Assembly: GCA_964389205.1 (NCBI GenBank)
Contig: CAYMDH010000014.1
Coordinates: forward strand, 8,377-72,376
DNA: 64,000 bases
DNA from: Leptobacterium sp964389205
GTDB lineage: Bacteria > Bacteroidota > Bacteroidia > Flavobacteriales > Flavobacteriaceae
Reading direction: 5' to 3'
Below are positions 25,445-33,173 of this stretch, one piece after another; positions within the stretch are counted from its first letter, which is position 1, and each line of letters opens with the position of its first letter. Under the pieces are notes generated by a model, which was not told the DNA's origin, ran no database searches, and saw nothing but the letters and a program-made list of their open reading frames with translations. The translations under genes and the position numbers were made by a program.

Positions 25445-26479
25445 TTATTTTCTTTTTTTAGTATGTAAAAGAGCTTTATTAATCTCTTTGATTAATCTTG
25501 GTCCTTCATAAATAAAACCTGTATACAATTGAAGTAAATCTGCTCCTGCTGCTAATTTATCTAATGCATCTTCTTTAGAGTGTATACCTCCTACTCCAAT
25601 AATAGGGAATGCTTTATTACTTTTAGTTGCTAGAAATCGAATTATTTCTGTACTCCTATTGGTTAATGGTTTACCACTAAGCCCTCCCTGTTGGGAAGTC
25701 AAAGAATCATCAGATTTTAATTGTTCTCGGCTAATCGTTGTATTGGTCGCTATGACACCTGCTATTTTTGTCTCCGTTATAATGGTTATTATATCTAATA
25801 ATTGCTCGTTTGTAAGGTCTGGGGCAATTTTTAATAAAATAGGTTTTGGAGATGTTTTGGTCATATTTTTCTCCTGAAGTACATGTAACAATTTTGTTAA
25901 TGGTTCTTTATCTTGTAATGCTCTTAAATTTGGAGTATTTGGTGAACTAACATTTACAACAAAATAATCTACATGATTAAAAAGCGCTTCAAAACAAATT
26001 TCATAATCATTAACTGCAGCTTCGTTTGGAGTAATTTTATTTTTTCCAATATTTCCGCCTATCAATACTCCTGAATTCTTCTTCAAATACTCTACAACTT
26101 CTAATACTCCGCCATTATTAAACCCCATTCTATTTACAATAGCGCTATCACTTTTTAGTCTAAAAAGTCTTTTTTTAGGATTCCCATCTTGTGCTTTAGG
26201 AGTAACTGTTCCTATTTCTATAAACCCAAAACCAAAAGCAGAAAGCTCTTTATATAATTTAGCATCTTTATCAAAACCTGCAGCCAGTCCAACTGGATTC
26301 TTGAATTTTAATCCAAAGACTTCTTTTTCTAATCGTTTATCATTAACTGTATAAATACTTTTAACAATACTGGAGATTCCTGGAATTCTAAAAAGAAAGC
26401 GAATTAGAGAGAATGTAAAATAATGAACACGTTCTGGATCAAATTGGAAAAGTATGGGTCTAACTATAAGTTTATACAT
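25445..26479 (-). CDS. pyrD: Dihydroorotate dehydrogenase (quinone), class 2
   Basis: This 344-residue FMN enzyme oxidises dihydroorotate to orotate in pyrimidine synthesis, passing electrons to quinone. The class 2 marks are the N-terminal amphipathic membrane-binding helices (RPILFQFDPERVHYFTFSLI) and a catalytic Ser in VVNVSSPNTPNLR. FMN-binding and substrate regions follow: PVGLAAGFDKDA, FGFIEIGTVTPKAQDGNPKK, NRMGFNN, IATNTTISR, and GVGGIHSKEDA at the phosphate site. The length is normal. It converges with the GH5 gene and diverges from pepT. Confidence 0.95.
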   Translation of the reverse strand: MYKLIVRPILFQFDPERVHYFTFSLIRFLFRIPGISSIVKSIYTVNDKRLEKEVFGLKFKNPVGLAAGFDKDAKLYKELSAFGFGFIEIGTVTPKAQDGNPKKRLFRLKSDSAIVNRMGFNNGGVLEVVEYLKKNSGVLIGGNIGKNKITPNEAAVNDYEICFEALFNHVDYFVVNVSSPNTPNLRALQDKEPLTKLLHVLQEKNMTKTSPKPILLKIAPDLTNEQLLDIITIITETKIAGVIATNTTISREQLKSDDSLTSQQGGLSGKPLTNRSTEIIRFLATKSNKAFPIIGVGGIHSKEDALDKLAAGADLLQLYTGFIYEGPRLIKEINKALLHTKKRK

Positions 26480-26633
26480 GCAAAATTATTTCGGTAAAAA
26501 TAGTATTTACAAATCTTTTTGTGAAGAAAAAGAGCTACTTATGTTTCTTAAAAGAAGGTTGTGATACCAATTAAAGTAACATTTGTAATTGAACTTTTCA
26601 TTCTAATGTAACTTTAAATTCATAGATAAATTT

Positions 26634-26641
26634 TACATTTG
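26634..26641 (+). promoter_or_regulatory. -7 box TACATTTG before pepT
   Basis: TACATTTG matches the Bacteroidetes -7 consensus TAnnTTTG and lies 16 bp before the pepT ATG at 26657. It overlaps an upstream in-frame TTG (26639), which argues against that TTG being the start. No clear -33 element was found. Confidence 0.4.
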
Positions 26642-26656
26642 AAAAAATTGAAAACC

Positions 26657-27886
26657 ATGCAGCATATTATAGATAGGTTTTTACGATATGTAAAAATAGA
26701 TACACAATCTGATCCAAACTCTAATACTACACCAAGCACAAAAAAGCAATGGGATCTTGCTCATAAATTAGTATTAGACCTTATGGAAATAGGAATGGAA
26801 GAAGTAACTATAGATGATCATGCATATATCATGGCTACTTTATCATCTAATATAGATAAAGAAGTACCTACTATAGGGTTTATTTCTCATTTTGATACAA
26901 CACCAGATTATTCAGGAACCCATATTAAACCTAAAATTATAGAAGATTATGACGGTAGAGATATTGTTCTAAATCGAAAAGATAATATGATTTTATCTCC
27001 AGATTACTTTGAAGACTTATTATTATACAAAGGACAAACTTTAATTACTACCGATGGGACTACTCTCTTGGGAGCAGATGATAAAGCTGGAATTACTGAA
27101 ATTATTGAAGCAATGGCTTATTTAATTCAACATCCTGAAATAAAACACGGGAAAATTCGCATTGCATTTACTCCTGATGAAGAGATTGGAAGAGGTGCTC
27201 ACAAATTTGATGTTAATAAATTTGGAGCAGATTGGGCCTACACTATGGATGGTAGTCAAGTTGGAGAATTAGAATATGAAAACTTTAATGCTGCAGGCGT
27301 TAAAATTTCATTTACAGGAAAAAGTGTTCATCCAGGCTATGCAAAAAATAAGATGGTCAATGCTGTTTTATTAGCAAATGAATTTTTGAGTTTACTTCCT
27401 AAAAATGAAGTTCCTGAACGAACTGAAGGTAGAGAAGGTTTCTTCCATTTTTATACTATGAATGCTTCTATTGAATTTGCAGAATTAGAAGGAATAATTA
27501 GAGATCATGATCGAGATACCTTTGAAGCTCGTAAAGACCTTATAAATCAAATTGCCAATGATTTTAATGAAACATACGGGAAAGACGTTGTTAAAGTAAG
27601 CATAAAAGATCAATACTTTAATATGAAAGAAAAAGTAGCGCCTGTAATGCATATTGTTGATATTGCAGAACAAGCTATGCAAGAGTTAGACATAACGCCT
27701 TTAATAAAACCTATTAGAGGAGGCACAGATGGATCTCAGCTCTCTTTCATGGGTTTACCATGTCCTAATATTTTTGCTGGTGGTCATAATTTTCATGGGC
27801 CATATGAATATGTTCCTGTAGAAAGTATGCAAAAAGCCATTGATGTCATCGTGAAAATATGCGAATTAACGGCAAAAAGAGATTAA
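26657..27886 (+). CDS. pepT: Peptidase T (tripeptide aminopeptidase)
   Basis: This cytosolic M20B metallopeptidase of about 409 residues releases the N-terminal residue from tripeptides. The start MQHIIDRFLRYVKIDTQSD is family-typical. Zinc ligands and catalytic acids are visible in GFISHFDTTPD (His, Asp), LLGADDKAGITEI (bridging Asp), FTPDEEIGRGAHKFD (Glu-Glu) and AGGHNFHGPYE (His). RGGTDGSQLSFMG is also conserved. TTG 26639 would add six residues but lies in the promoter, so ATG 26657 is preferred. It stands between pyrD (divergent) and a DinB gene. Confidence 0.95.
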   Translation: MQHIIDRFLRYVKIDTQSDPNSNTTPSTKKQWDLAHKLVLDLMEIGMEEVTIDDHAYIMATLSSNIDKEVPTIGFISHFDTTPDYSGTHIKPKIIEDYDGRDIVLNRKDNMILSPDYFEDLLLYKGQTLITTDGTTLLGADDKAGITEIIEAMAYLIQHPEIKHGKIRIAFTPDEEIGRGAHKFDVNKFGADWAYTMDGSQVGELEYENFNAAGVKISFTGKSVHPGYAKNKMVNAVLLANEFLSLLPKNEVPERTEGREGFFHFYTMNASIEFAELEGIIRDHDRDTFEARKDLINQIANDFNETYGKDVVKVSIKDQYFNMKEKVAPVMHIVDIAEQAMQELDITPLIKPIRGGTDGSQLSFMGLPCPNIFAGGHNFHGPYEYVPVESMQKAIDVIVKICELTAKRD

Positions 27887-27934
27887 TTTTAAAATTGTTC
27901 GTATTTTTGCATTGCCTTTTATATCTTATAACGC

Positions 27935-28444
27935 ATGAATGATATCATCATCTTTCAGCTTCAAAAAAACCTCAATATTTTTAAGAAGCTTCTTCAAGAT
28001 ATTTCACATATAGAAATTTGTACATGGAAACCAACAAAAGATAATTGGTGTATCCTAGAAGTATTATGTCATTTACATGATAAAGAAAAAGAAGATTTTA
28101 AACTTCGTACAAAATGGATTTTAGATAAACCTGAAGAAATTCCTCCTTCCTTTGATTCTGAAAAATGGGCAATAGAAAAAAAATATATTGAACAAAATTA
28201 CAAAGAAATCCTTAAGGTTTTCATCAATGAAAGGGTAGACTCTATTATGTGGTTAAAATCTCTGGGGAATGTAAATTGGCAAAACTCTTATACAGATCCC
28301 AAATTAGGTAAAGTTTCTGCTCGTGCAGTTTTAGTAAATTGGCTCGCTCATGATTACTTACATATGCGGCAAATTATTAAATTAAAATACGACTATATAA
28401 AGGACTTAACTGGTGAAGAGTTTAAATTTGCCGGTTCTTGGTAA
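27935..28444 (+). CDS. DinB superfamily protein
   Basis: This 169-residue protein has a four-helix-bundle DinB_2-type fold. The three likely metal ligands are His in VLCHLHDKEKEDF and His-His in WLAHDYLHMRQI. WKPTKDNWCILEVLCHL and SARAVLVNWLAHD are characteristic. Related proteins are thiol-dependent S-transferases (bacillithiol or mycothiol) or stress proteins; the presence of bshC elsewhere in the window makes a bacillithiol link possible (inference). TATTTTTG at 27902-27909 could be its -7 box. Confidence 0.82.
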   Translation: MNDIIIFQLQKNLNIFKKLLQDISHIEICTWKPTKDNWCILEVLCHLHDKEKEDFKLRTKWILDKPEEIPPSFDSEKWAIEKKYIEQNYKEILKVFINERVDSIMWLKSLGNVNWQNSYTDPKLGKVSARAVLVNWLAHDYLHMRQIIKLKYDYIKDLTGEEFKFAGSW

Positions 28445-28566
28445 CTTGAATTTCATCTGCCTTATTCAACATTTTATCGATAGGTAATAGAAACTCTAGT
28501 GAGTTTTCTTTCAATGATAAATAGTTCTATAGATTTAAGTATACATCTATAAAACTTAAAAAAATC

Positions 28567-29394
28567 ATGGAAACTATTACAAATTCATTCTCAAATTTTT
28601 ATAATGCTGTAGCAACTGGAATTGGGGATTGGGGATTAAAATTATTAGGTGGCTTATTTGCTTTAATTGTAGGATTGTGGGTTATTCGCATTCTTATAAA
28701 AGCTATAGGCAAAGCATTAACTAGTAGAAGAATTGACCCTACATTAAAACCATTTATTCTTACTGCTATTGGGTTTATTCTTAAATTCTTACTTTTTATC
28801 TCTATTGCTGGTATTGTTGGTATTCCAACTGCATCTTTTGCAGCGTTGATAGCAGGTATTGGTATTGCTATAGGAGCAGCATTTAATGGCTCTTTAGGGC
28901 ATTTGGCCTCTGGTGTAATGTTATTAATTTTTCGTCCATTTCAAGTAGGTGACCTTATAGAAGTCAATGGGGAACTTGGTTTTGTTAAAGAAATTTCTGT
29001 TTTTGTTACTATTCTTGAGACCTTTCAAAACAAAACATCTATTATCCCTAATGGTACTATTACATCTAATAAAATAGTTAATTATTCTACTGTTGGAAAC
29101 TTACGTGTAGATATGCCTTTTGGTATTCAATATGGAAGTAACATAAATAGTGCTAAAGAAATAGTAATGCAGGTTCTTAAAGATGATGCGAATGTATTAC
29201 ATGAACCAGCACCACGAGTAGCAGTAAATAATCTTGGTGAAAACGGTATAGAATTATTAGCCTTGCCTTATGCGTCTTCTGAAAATTATTGGGATGTATA
29301 TTGGGATACCAGACAAAAAATAGTTGAAGCATTGGGAGCTGCCCAATACCAAGCTCCATTACCACAACGTATTGTCACTATGAAAAATTCATAA
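28567..29394 (+). CDS. Small-conductance mechanosensitive channel (MscS family)
   Basis: This 275-residue inner-membrane channel opens under osmotic downshock. Three helices are visible (about 20-45, 57-80, 85-115). The pore helix FAALIAGIGIAIGAAFNGSL is Gly/Ala-rich, followed by LASGVMLLIFRPFQVGDLIEV, the signature of the MscS beta domain, and the carboxy-terminal alpha/beta vestibule (KTSIIPNGTITSNKIVNYS). The size matches MscS of E. coli (286). A single gene with its own leader and a weak hairpin after it. Confidence 0.93.
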   Translation: METITNSFSNFYNAVATGIGDWGLKLLGGLFALIVGLWVIRILIKAIGKALTSRRIDPTLKPFILTAIGFILKFLLFISIAGIVGIPTASFAALIAGIGIAIGAAFNGSLGHLASGVMLLIFRPFQVGDLIEVNGELGFVKEISVFVTILETFQNKTSIIPNGTITSNKIVNYSTVGNLRVDMPFGIQYGSNINSAKEIVMQVLKDDANVLHEPAPRVAVNNLGENGIELLALPYASSENYWDVYWDTRQKIVEALGAAQYQAPLPQRIVTMKNS

Positions 29395-29396
29395 TT

Positions 29397-29430
29397 AAAA
29401 ATAATAATAACAAATTATCATTATTTTTAT
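29397..29430 (+). terminator. Weak AT-rich hairpin after the MscS gene
   Basis: AAAATAATAATAA and TTATCATTATTTT can pair with one mismatch around CAAA, ending in a T-rich tail. The stem is AT-only apart from the mismatch region, so its strength is doubtful. Confidence 0.35.
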
Positions 29431-29446
29431 ATCAAATGAATAATTC

Positions 29447-30037
29447 ATGGAATCATATAAAACAGTAGATCAATTTTTGAGCAAACATTCTGAATGGGAA
29501 AAAGAATTGCTTTTATTAAGATCTATTGTTAATGAAACTGATTTGAAAGAAACCATAAAATGGGGATTTCCAGTATATACAATTAATTCTAAAAATGTTA
29601 TTGGATTAGGAGCTTTCAAAGCATATGTGGGGCTTTGGTTTTTTCAAGGTGCATTATTAAAAGATCCTTTAAAAGTTTTAGTAAATGCGCAAGAAGGCAA
29701 AACAATTGCTATGAGACAATGGCGTTTCTTGTCGATTGACACTATAGACAGGCGGCAGGTATTAAATTACTTAACAGAAGCTATTGAAAATCAAAAACAA
29801 GGGCGTGAAATCAAACCTAAAAAAACAAAACCCCTCATCATTCCAAAAGAATTAATAGATATTTTACAAAAAGATACAGCTTTACATGCTAATTTTGCAG
29901 CGCTAAATTTAACCAGAAAAAGAGAATTTGCAGAGCATATAGCTTCTGCTAAACAAAAAGCAACTCGAATTCGAAGACTAGAGAAGATTATTCCTATGAT
30001 TCATAAAGGTATTGGTCTTAATGATAAATATAGGTAA
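29447..30037 (+). CDS. YdeI/OmpD-associated family protein (DUF1801 + YdeI)
   Basis: This 196-residue cytosolic protein has a DUF1801-type fold (about 1-115: ETIKWGFPVYTINSKNVIGLGAFKAYVGLWFF, seen in segments) and a C-terminal helical YdeI tail (about 130-196: IPKELIDILQKDTALHANFAAL, TRKREFAEHIASAKQKATRIRRLEKI). YdeI in Enterobacteria is linked to resistance to a defensin-like peptide, but most members are uncharacterised. It faces yajC convergently across a shared terminator. Confidence 0.85.
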   Translation: MESYKTVDQFLSKHSEWEKELLLLRSIVNETDLKETIKWGFPVYTINSKNVIGLGAFKAYVGLWFFQGALLKDPLKVLVNAQEGKTIAMRQWRFLSIDTIDRRQVLNYLTEAIENQKQGREIKPKKTKPLIIPKELIDILQKDTALHANFAALNLTRKREFAEHIASAKQKATRIRRLEKIIPMIHKGIGLNDKYR

Positions 30038-30060
30038 GATTATCGTATGATATAAAAATA

Positions 30061-30094
30061 AAAAAGCATTTACTAAATTAGTAGATGCTTTTTT
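30061..30094. terminator. Bidirectional intrinsic terminator
   Basis: A 15 bp stem with one wobble-type mismatch and an AAT loop has A-run and T-run flanks on both sides (AAAAAGCAT ... TGCTTTTTT). It lies between the convergent YdeI-like and yajC genes and serves both directions. Its loop sequence resembles the dispersed repeat core only by chance. Confidence 0.85.
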
Positions 30095-30113
30095 GTTATG
30101 TATTTAAAATATA

Positions 30114-30410
30114 TTACTTTTTTGCTGGCGCTGCTGGTGCGTTTAATTTTTGAGAAATTTCCATAGATATAGCAGATCTTTCAAATTTCATTTTACCTGC
30201 CATAGTCTCTATAATACATGAATTATCTTTCTCATTCAATTCTACTATTTTACCATGTAGACCACTTTTTGTAACTACTTTAATTCCTTTTTTAAGTTCA
30301 TTCATAAACTTTTTTTCCTGTTTTTGCTTTTTTATTTGAGGTCGTATCATAAAAAAATAAAAGACTACAAAAATCAGTAAAAAAGGAGCTAAACTATTTA
30401 ATCCTTCCAT
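30114..30410 (-). CDS. yajC: Preprotein translocase subunit YajC
   Basis: This 98-residue inner-membrane protein of the SecDF-YajC complex has one N-terminal helix (LAPFLLIFVVFYFFMIRPQ) followed by the family hallmark MIRPQIKKQKQEKKFMNEL. A small cytosolic beta domain follows (GIKVVTKSGLHGKIVELNEKDNSCIIE). Length and layout are normal; the tail APAAPAKK is low complexity. It lies 10 bp downstream of the DUF1573 gene in an apparent nusB-DUF1573-yajC operon. Confidence 0.95.
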   Translation of the reverse strand: MEGLNSLAPFLLIFVVFYFFMIRPQIKKQKQEKKFMNELKKGIKVVTKSGLHGKIVELNEKDNSCIIETMAGKMKFERSAISMEISQKLNAPAAPAKK

Positions 30411-30420
30411 TAATTTTTAT

Positions 30421-30894
30421 TTAGTGACTTACAGGAGCAACTCCTTCTTTAGCATTAACAAATGCTCTAATTACAACTTGTTCTGAACCTTTAAGCGTAT
30501 TGGCTGTTACTGTTACTGTTTTAGTTACCTGGTTCTTTCCTGATCCATTAAACTTAACTAATAATTCACCAGATTCTCCAGGAGCTATTGGTTTATTTTT
30601 AGGATATTCAGGAACCGTACATCCACATGTACTGGTAGCATTCGTTATAATTAATGGTGCATTACCTGTATTGGTAAATTTAAACATTTTCTCAACTGGT
30701 GTTCCTTGATCTATTGTACCAAAGTCATGCTCTGTTACTTCAAATACCATTTGAGGTGATTTTTTAGCTGCTTCATCTCTTTCAGCTGCTACTTCTACAT
30801 TTGATGCTTTAATTTTATCAGAAGCATTATTGTTTTTACATGATGTAAATACCATTAAAGCGGTTACTCCTAAAACCAAAAAAACTTTTTTCAT
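30421..30894 (-). CDS. DUF1573 lipoprotein
   Basis: This 157-residue protein has lipobox FTSC (Cys19). The mature domain is a single immunoglobulin-like DUF1573 unit: MVFEVTEHDFGTIDQGTPVE, FKFTNTGNAPLIITNATSTCGCTVPEYP with the family CGC motif, and GELLVKFNGSGKNQVTKTVTV. It is expected to be lipid-anchored facing the periplasm; the function is unknown, with the paired Cys hinting at metal or redox use. It sits between nusB (45 bp) and yajC (10 bp), an arrangement common in Bacteroidetes. Confidence 0.9.
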   Translation of the reverse strand: MKKVFLVLGVTALMVFTSCKNNNASDKIKASNVEVAAERDEAAKKSPQMVFEVTEHDFGTIDQGTPVEKMFKFTNTGNAPLIITNATSTCGCTVPEYPKNKPIAPGESGELLVKFNGSGKNQVTKTVTVTANTLKGSEQVVIRAFVNAKEGVAPVSH

Positions 30895-30939
30895 TATCTT
30901 AATTTTTTATTTAGTGCTTAAAATTACTAATATATTTTC

Positions 30940-31884
30940 TTACATCAAACCCCTACCACTTTTATTTAATGTTTTCTTGTCTTGATATTCTTTTACTAAT
31001 TTGTCAAGAACTCCATTTATAAAGATGCTACTCTTAGGGGTCGAATATTCTTTAGCTATCTCCAGGTATTCGTTAATCGTTACTTTCACAGGGATTGAAG
31101 GGAATTTGTGAAACTCACATATCGCCATTTTTAATAGAATAGTATCAATCTCAGTAATACGATCTGAATCCCAGTTTGGAGTTTTTCCAATAATTTCTTT
31201 TTGAAATTTTTCATCATTCAAAACCGTCTTTTTAAACAATTCTGTAGCGTATATTTTATCGTCATCATCTTTAAACAGTTTAGGCAAAAAATGACTATCC
31301 AAAGTATTGCTTTTTAGTTTCTTTAAAATTTTAACGATTAATGTATTTACTAGTGGAAGATCGTCTATCCATGTTAATCTATTATCTTCAATAAACTCAT
31401 AAAGACGCTCATTAGGAGCTATCACATTCTTATAAATAGCTATCAAGAAAGTCTTATCGTCTTCAAAAGAATGTTGTTTATTAAGCATGTAATCTGAATA
31501 AACATCACTTTCTTTTATTTCTTTATATAAAATTTTAACATATTCTCCTTCTAAATCCCAATCTGTTAATTTACGATCTTTAGTTATTTTCTTGATATGA
31601 TCATTATTTTTCAATTGTTGAAAAATATCATTTTCTATAAATTTCTTATTAGGGTCTTTTTCATCTTCAGTAGCCAAGTATTTTTTTTGAGAAATAAGAA
31701 TATGCTCTTCCGCTTTTTGTTGAATAGCTACTATTAAATTTAGTAGTGTTATGTACAAATTGTACATGTTTTCCATACTTACTGAAAGAAACTTTTCTTC
31801 TTTTTGAAGATCTGCACTTTGAGACTGAGTTAACGCATAAATAGACTGCATTACCTTAACTCGTATATGTCTTCTTGTTAGCAT
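30940..31884 (-). CDS. nusB: Transcription antitermination factor NusB (long Bacteroidetes form)
   Basis: This 314-residue RNA-binding factor joins the antitermination complex on rRNA operons. The start MLTRRHIRVKVMQSIYALTQ is typical of Bacteroidetes NusB, as is the long N-terminal part (about 180 residues more than the ~140 of E. coli). The classic core is C-terminal: DSDRITEIDTILLKMAICEFHKFPSIPVKVTINEYLEIAKEYSTPKSSIFINGVLD (quoted family pattern, positions about 240-300). First gene of the yajC operon, reading away from the leucine dehydrogenase terminator. Confidence 0.92.
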   Translation of the reverse strand: MLTRRHIRVKVMQSIYALTQSQSADLQKEEKFLSVSMENMYNLYITLLNLIVAIQQKAEEHILISQKKYLATEDEKDPNKKFIENDIFQQLKNNDHIKKITKDRKLTDWDLEGEYVKILYKEIKESDVYSDYMLNKQHSFEDDKTFLIAIYKNVIAPNERLYEFIEDNRLTWIDDLPLVNTLIVKILKKLKSNTLDSHFLPKLFKDDDDKIYATELFKKTVLNDEKFQKEIIGKTPNWDSDRITEIDTILLKMAICEFHKFPSIPVKVTINEYLEIAKEYSTPKSSIFINGVLDKLVKEYQDKKTLNKSGRGLM

Positions 31885-31906
31885 ATTATAAAGAACTTAA
31901 AATTAA

Positions 31907-31931
31907 AAGGCGAAAGAAAATCTTTCGCCTT
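31907..31931 (-). terminator. Intrinsic terminator of the leucine dehydrogenase gene
   Basis: A perfect 11 bp stem (AAGGCGAAAGA/TCTTTCGCCTT) with a three-base loop lies 26 bp after the minus-strand stop at 31958. It is followed on that strand by a T-rich tail. Confidence 0.85.
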
Positions 31932-31957
31932 GCAAAAATACTATATTTTAGAGAAAA

Positions 31958-33061
31958 TTATTTCTCATTTTTAAGTTTTCGTTCTTGAATTCTATCTTTA
32001 GCTATACGCAATGCAGATTCGTGACTCGTATATCCTTTTAACTCAGAATGTTGAAAGATTTCTAGGGTTGTATTATAAATATTTTCTGTTTTACGTATAA
32101 TTTCTTCTTTTCCATATCCTTCTAATTCTGCATATACGTTTATAATACCTCCTGCATTAATTAAAAAATCTGGTGCATAGACAATTCCTCTTTCTTTAAG
32201 AAGTTCTCCATGTTTCTTTTCATCTGCTAATTGATTATTGGCAGCTCCTGCTATAACTCCTGCTTTTAATTTGAATATTGTCTCATCATTTACTGTAGCT
32301 CCTAAAGCACAAGGTGCATAGATATCTACATTTGCTTGATAAACATCCGATTCTCTATAAATAATAGCACCGTGCTTCTTACTTACCGCTTCTAAACGTT
32401 CTTCATTAATATCTGATATAAAAACTTCAGCTCCTTCATTTGTTAAATGTTCTACCAAAGATTCTCCAACATGACCAATACCTTGAACCAATACTTTTTT
32501 ATTTTCTAAATGATTAGAACCAAATTTGTATTTGGCTGCTGCTTTCATTCCCATAAAAACACCATATGCAGTTATAGGAGATGGATTTCCTGCTCCTCCT
32601 TTAGATTCTGATATACCGGTAACATAAGGAGTGACTTCTCTTACTAAATCCATATCTGATGTCTCCATTCCAACATCTTCAGCTGTTATATATTTTCCAC
32701 TAAGAGAGTGTACAAATTCTCCAAATTTTTTCATTAATTTTGGATTTTTTTGCGTTTTAGCATCTCCTATAATAACAGCTTTTCCTCCTCCAAGATTTAA
32801 ACCTGTAATAGCAGATTTAAATGTCATTCCTCGCGATAATCTAAGCACATCATTTAATGCTTCCCATTCATTATTATATTGCCACATTCTAGTACCTCCT
32901 AAGGCTGGGCCTAAAACCGTATTATGAATGCCTATTATTGCTTTCAAACCTGTATCTTTGTCATTGCAAAAAACAATTTGTTCGTGATCATCGAAAGAAA
33001 GTTGGCCAAAAACTGGGTCAACTTTTTTAAATTCATCGTATAAAAACACTTCTGGTGTCAT
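31958..33061 (-). CDS. Leucine dehydrogenase (Glu/Leu/Phe/Val dehydrogenase family)
   Basis: This 367-residue NAD-dependent oxidative deaminase of branched-chain amino acids works in leucine/valine breakdown or reverse amination. Substrate-binding and catalytic segments are visible: GPALGGTRMWQY, GLNLGGGKAVIIGD (catalytic Lys of GGGK region), and AEDVGMETSDMD. The C-terminal Rossmann domain has KVLVQGIGHVGESLVEHL (GxGxxG) and FLINAGGIINVYAE. The length suits the leucine/valine class (about 365) rather than glutamate dehydrogenase (about 450). It has its own promoter and terminator. Confidence 0.93.
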   Translation of the reverse strand: MTPEVFLYDEFKKVDPVFGQLSFDDHEQIVFCNDKDTGLKAIIGIHNTVLGPALGGTRMWQYNNEWEALNDVLRLSRGMTFKSAITGLNLGGGKAVIIGDAKTQKNPKLMKKFGEFVHSLSGKYITAEDVGMETSDMDLVREVTPYVTGISESKGGAGNPSPITAYGVFMGMKAAAKYKFGSNHLENKKVLVQGIGHVGESLVEHLTNEGAEVFISDINEERLEAVSKKHGAIIYRESDVYQANVDIYAPCALGATVNDETIFKLKAGVIAGAANNQLADEKKHGELLKERGIVYAPDFLINAGGIINVYAELEGYGKEEIIRKTENIYNTTLEIFQHSELKGYTSHESALRIAKDRIQERKLKNEK

Positions 33062-33096
33062 ATATTAAATATTTTGAATTTCATAAAAAAACAGCA

Positions 33097-33128
33097 CAAA
33101 TTTAAACTAATATTCAGTTTAACGCAAA
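33097..33128 (-). promoter_or_regulatory. Bacteroidetes-type promoter of the leucine dehydrogenase gene
   Basis: On the minus strand, TTTG (33125-33128) is followed 20 bp later by TAAATTTG (33097-33104). This fits the TTTG-N19/21-TAnnTTTG consensus and starts about 36 bp before the ATG. The word AAAAACAGCAC occurs twice on the plus strand (around 33086 and 33127) spanning the promoter, a possible pair of regulator sites. Confidence 0.6.
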
Positions 33129-33173
33129 AAACAGCACCTAAATTGTGAAATGTTTAATATTTCTTAATAAATA

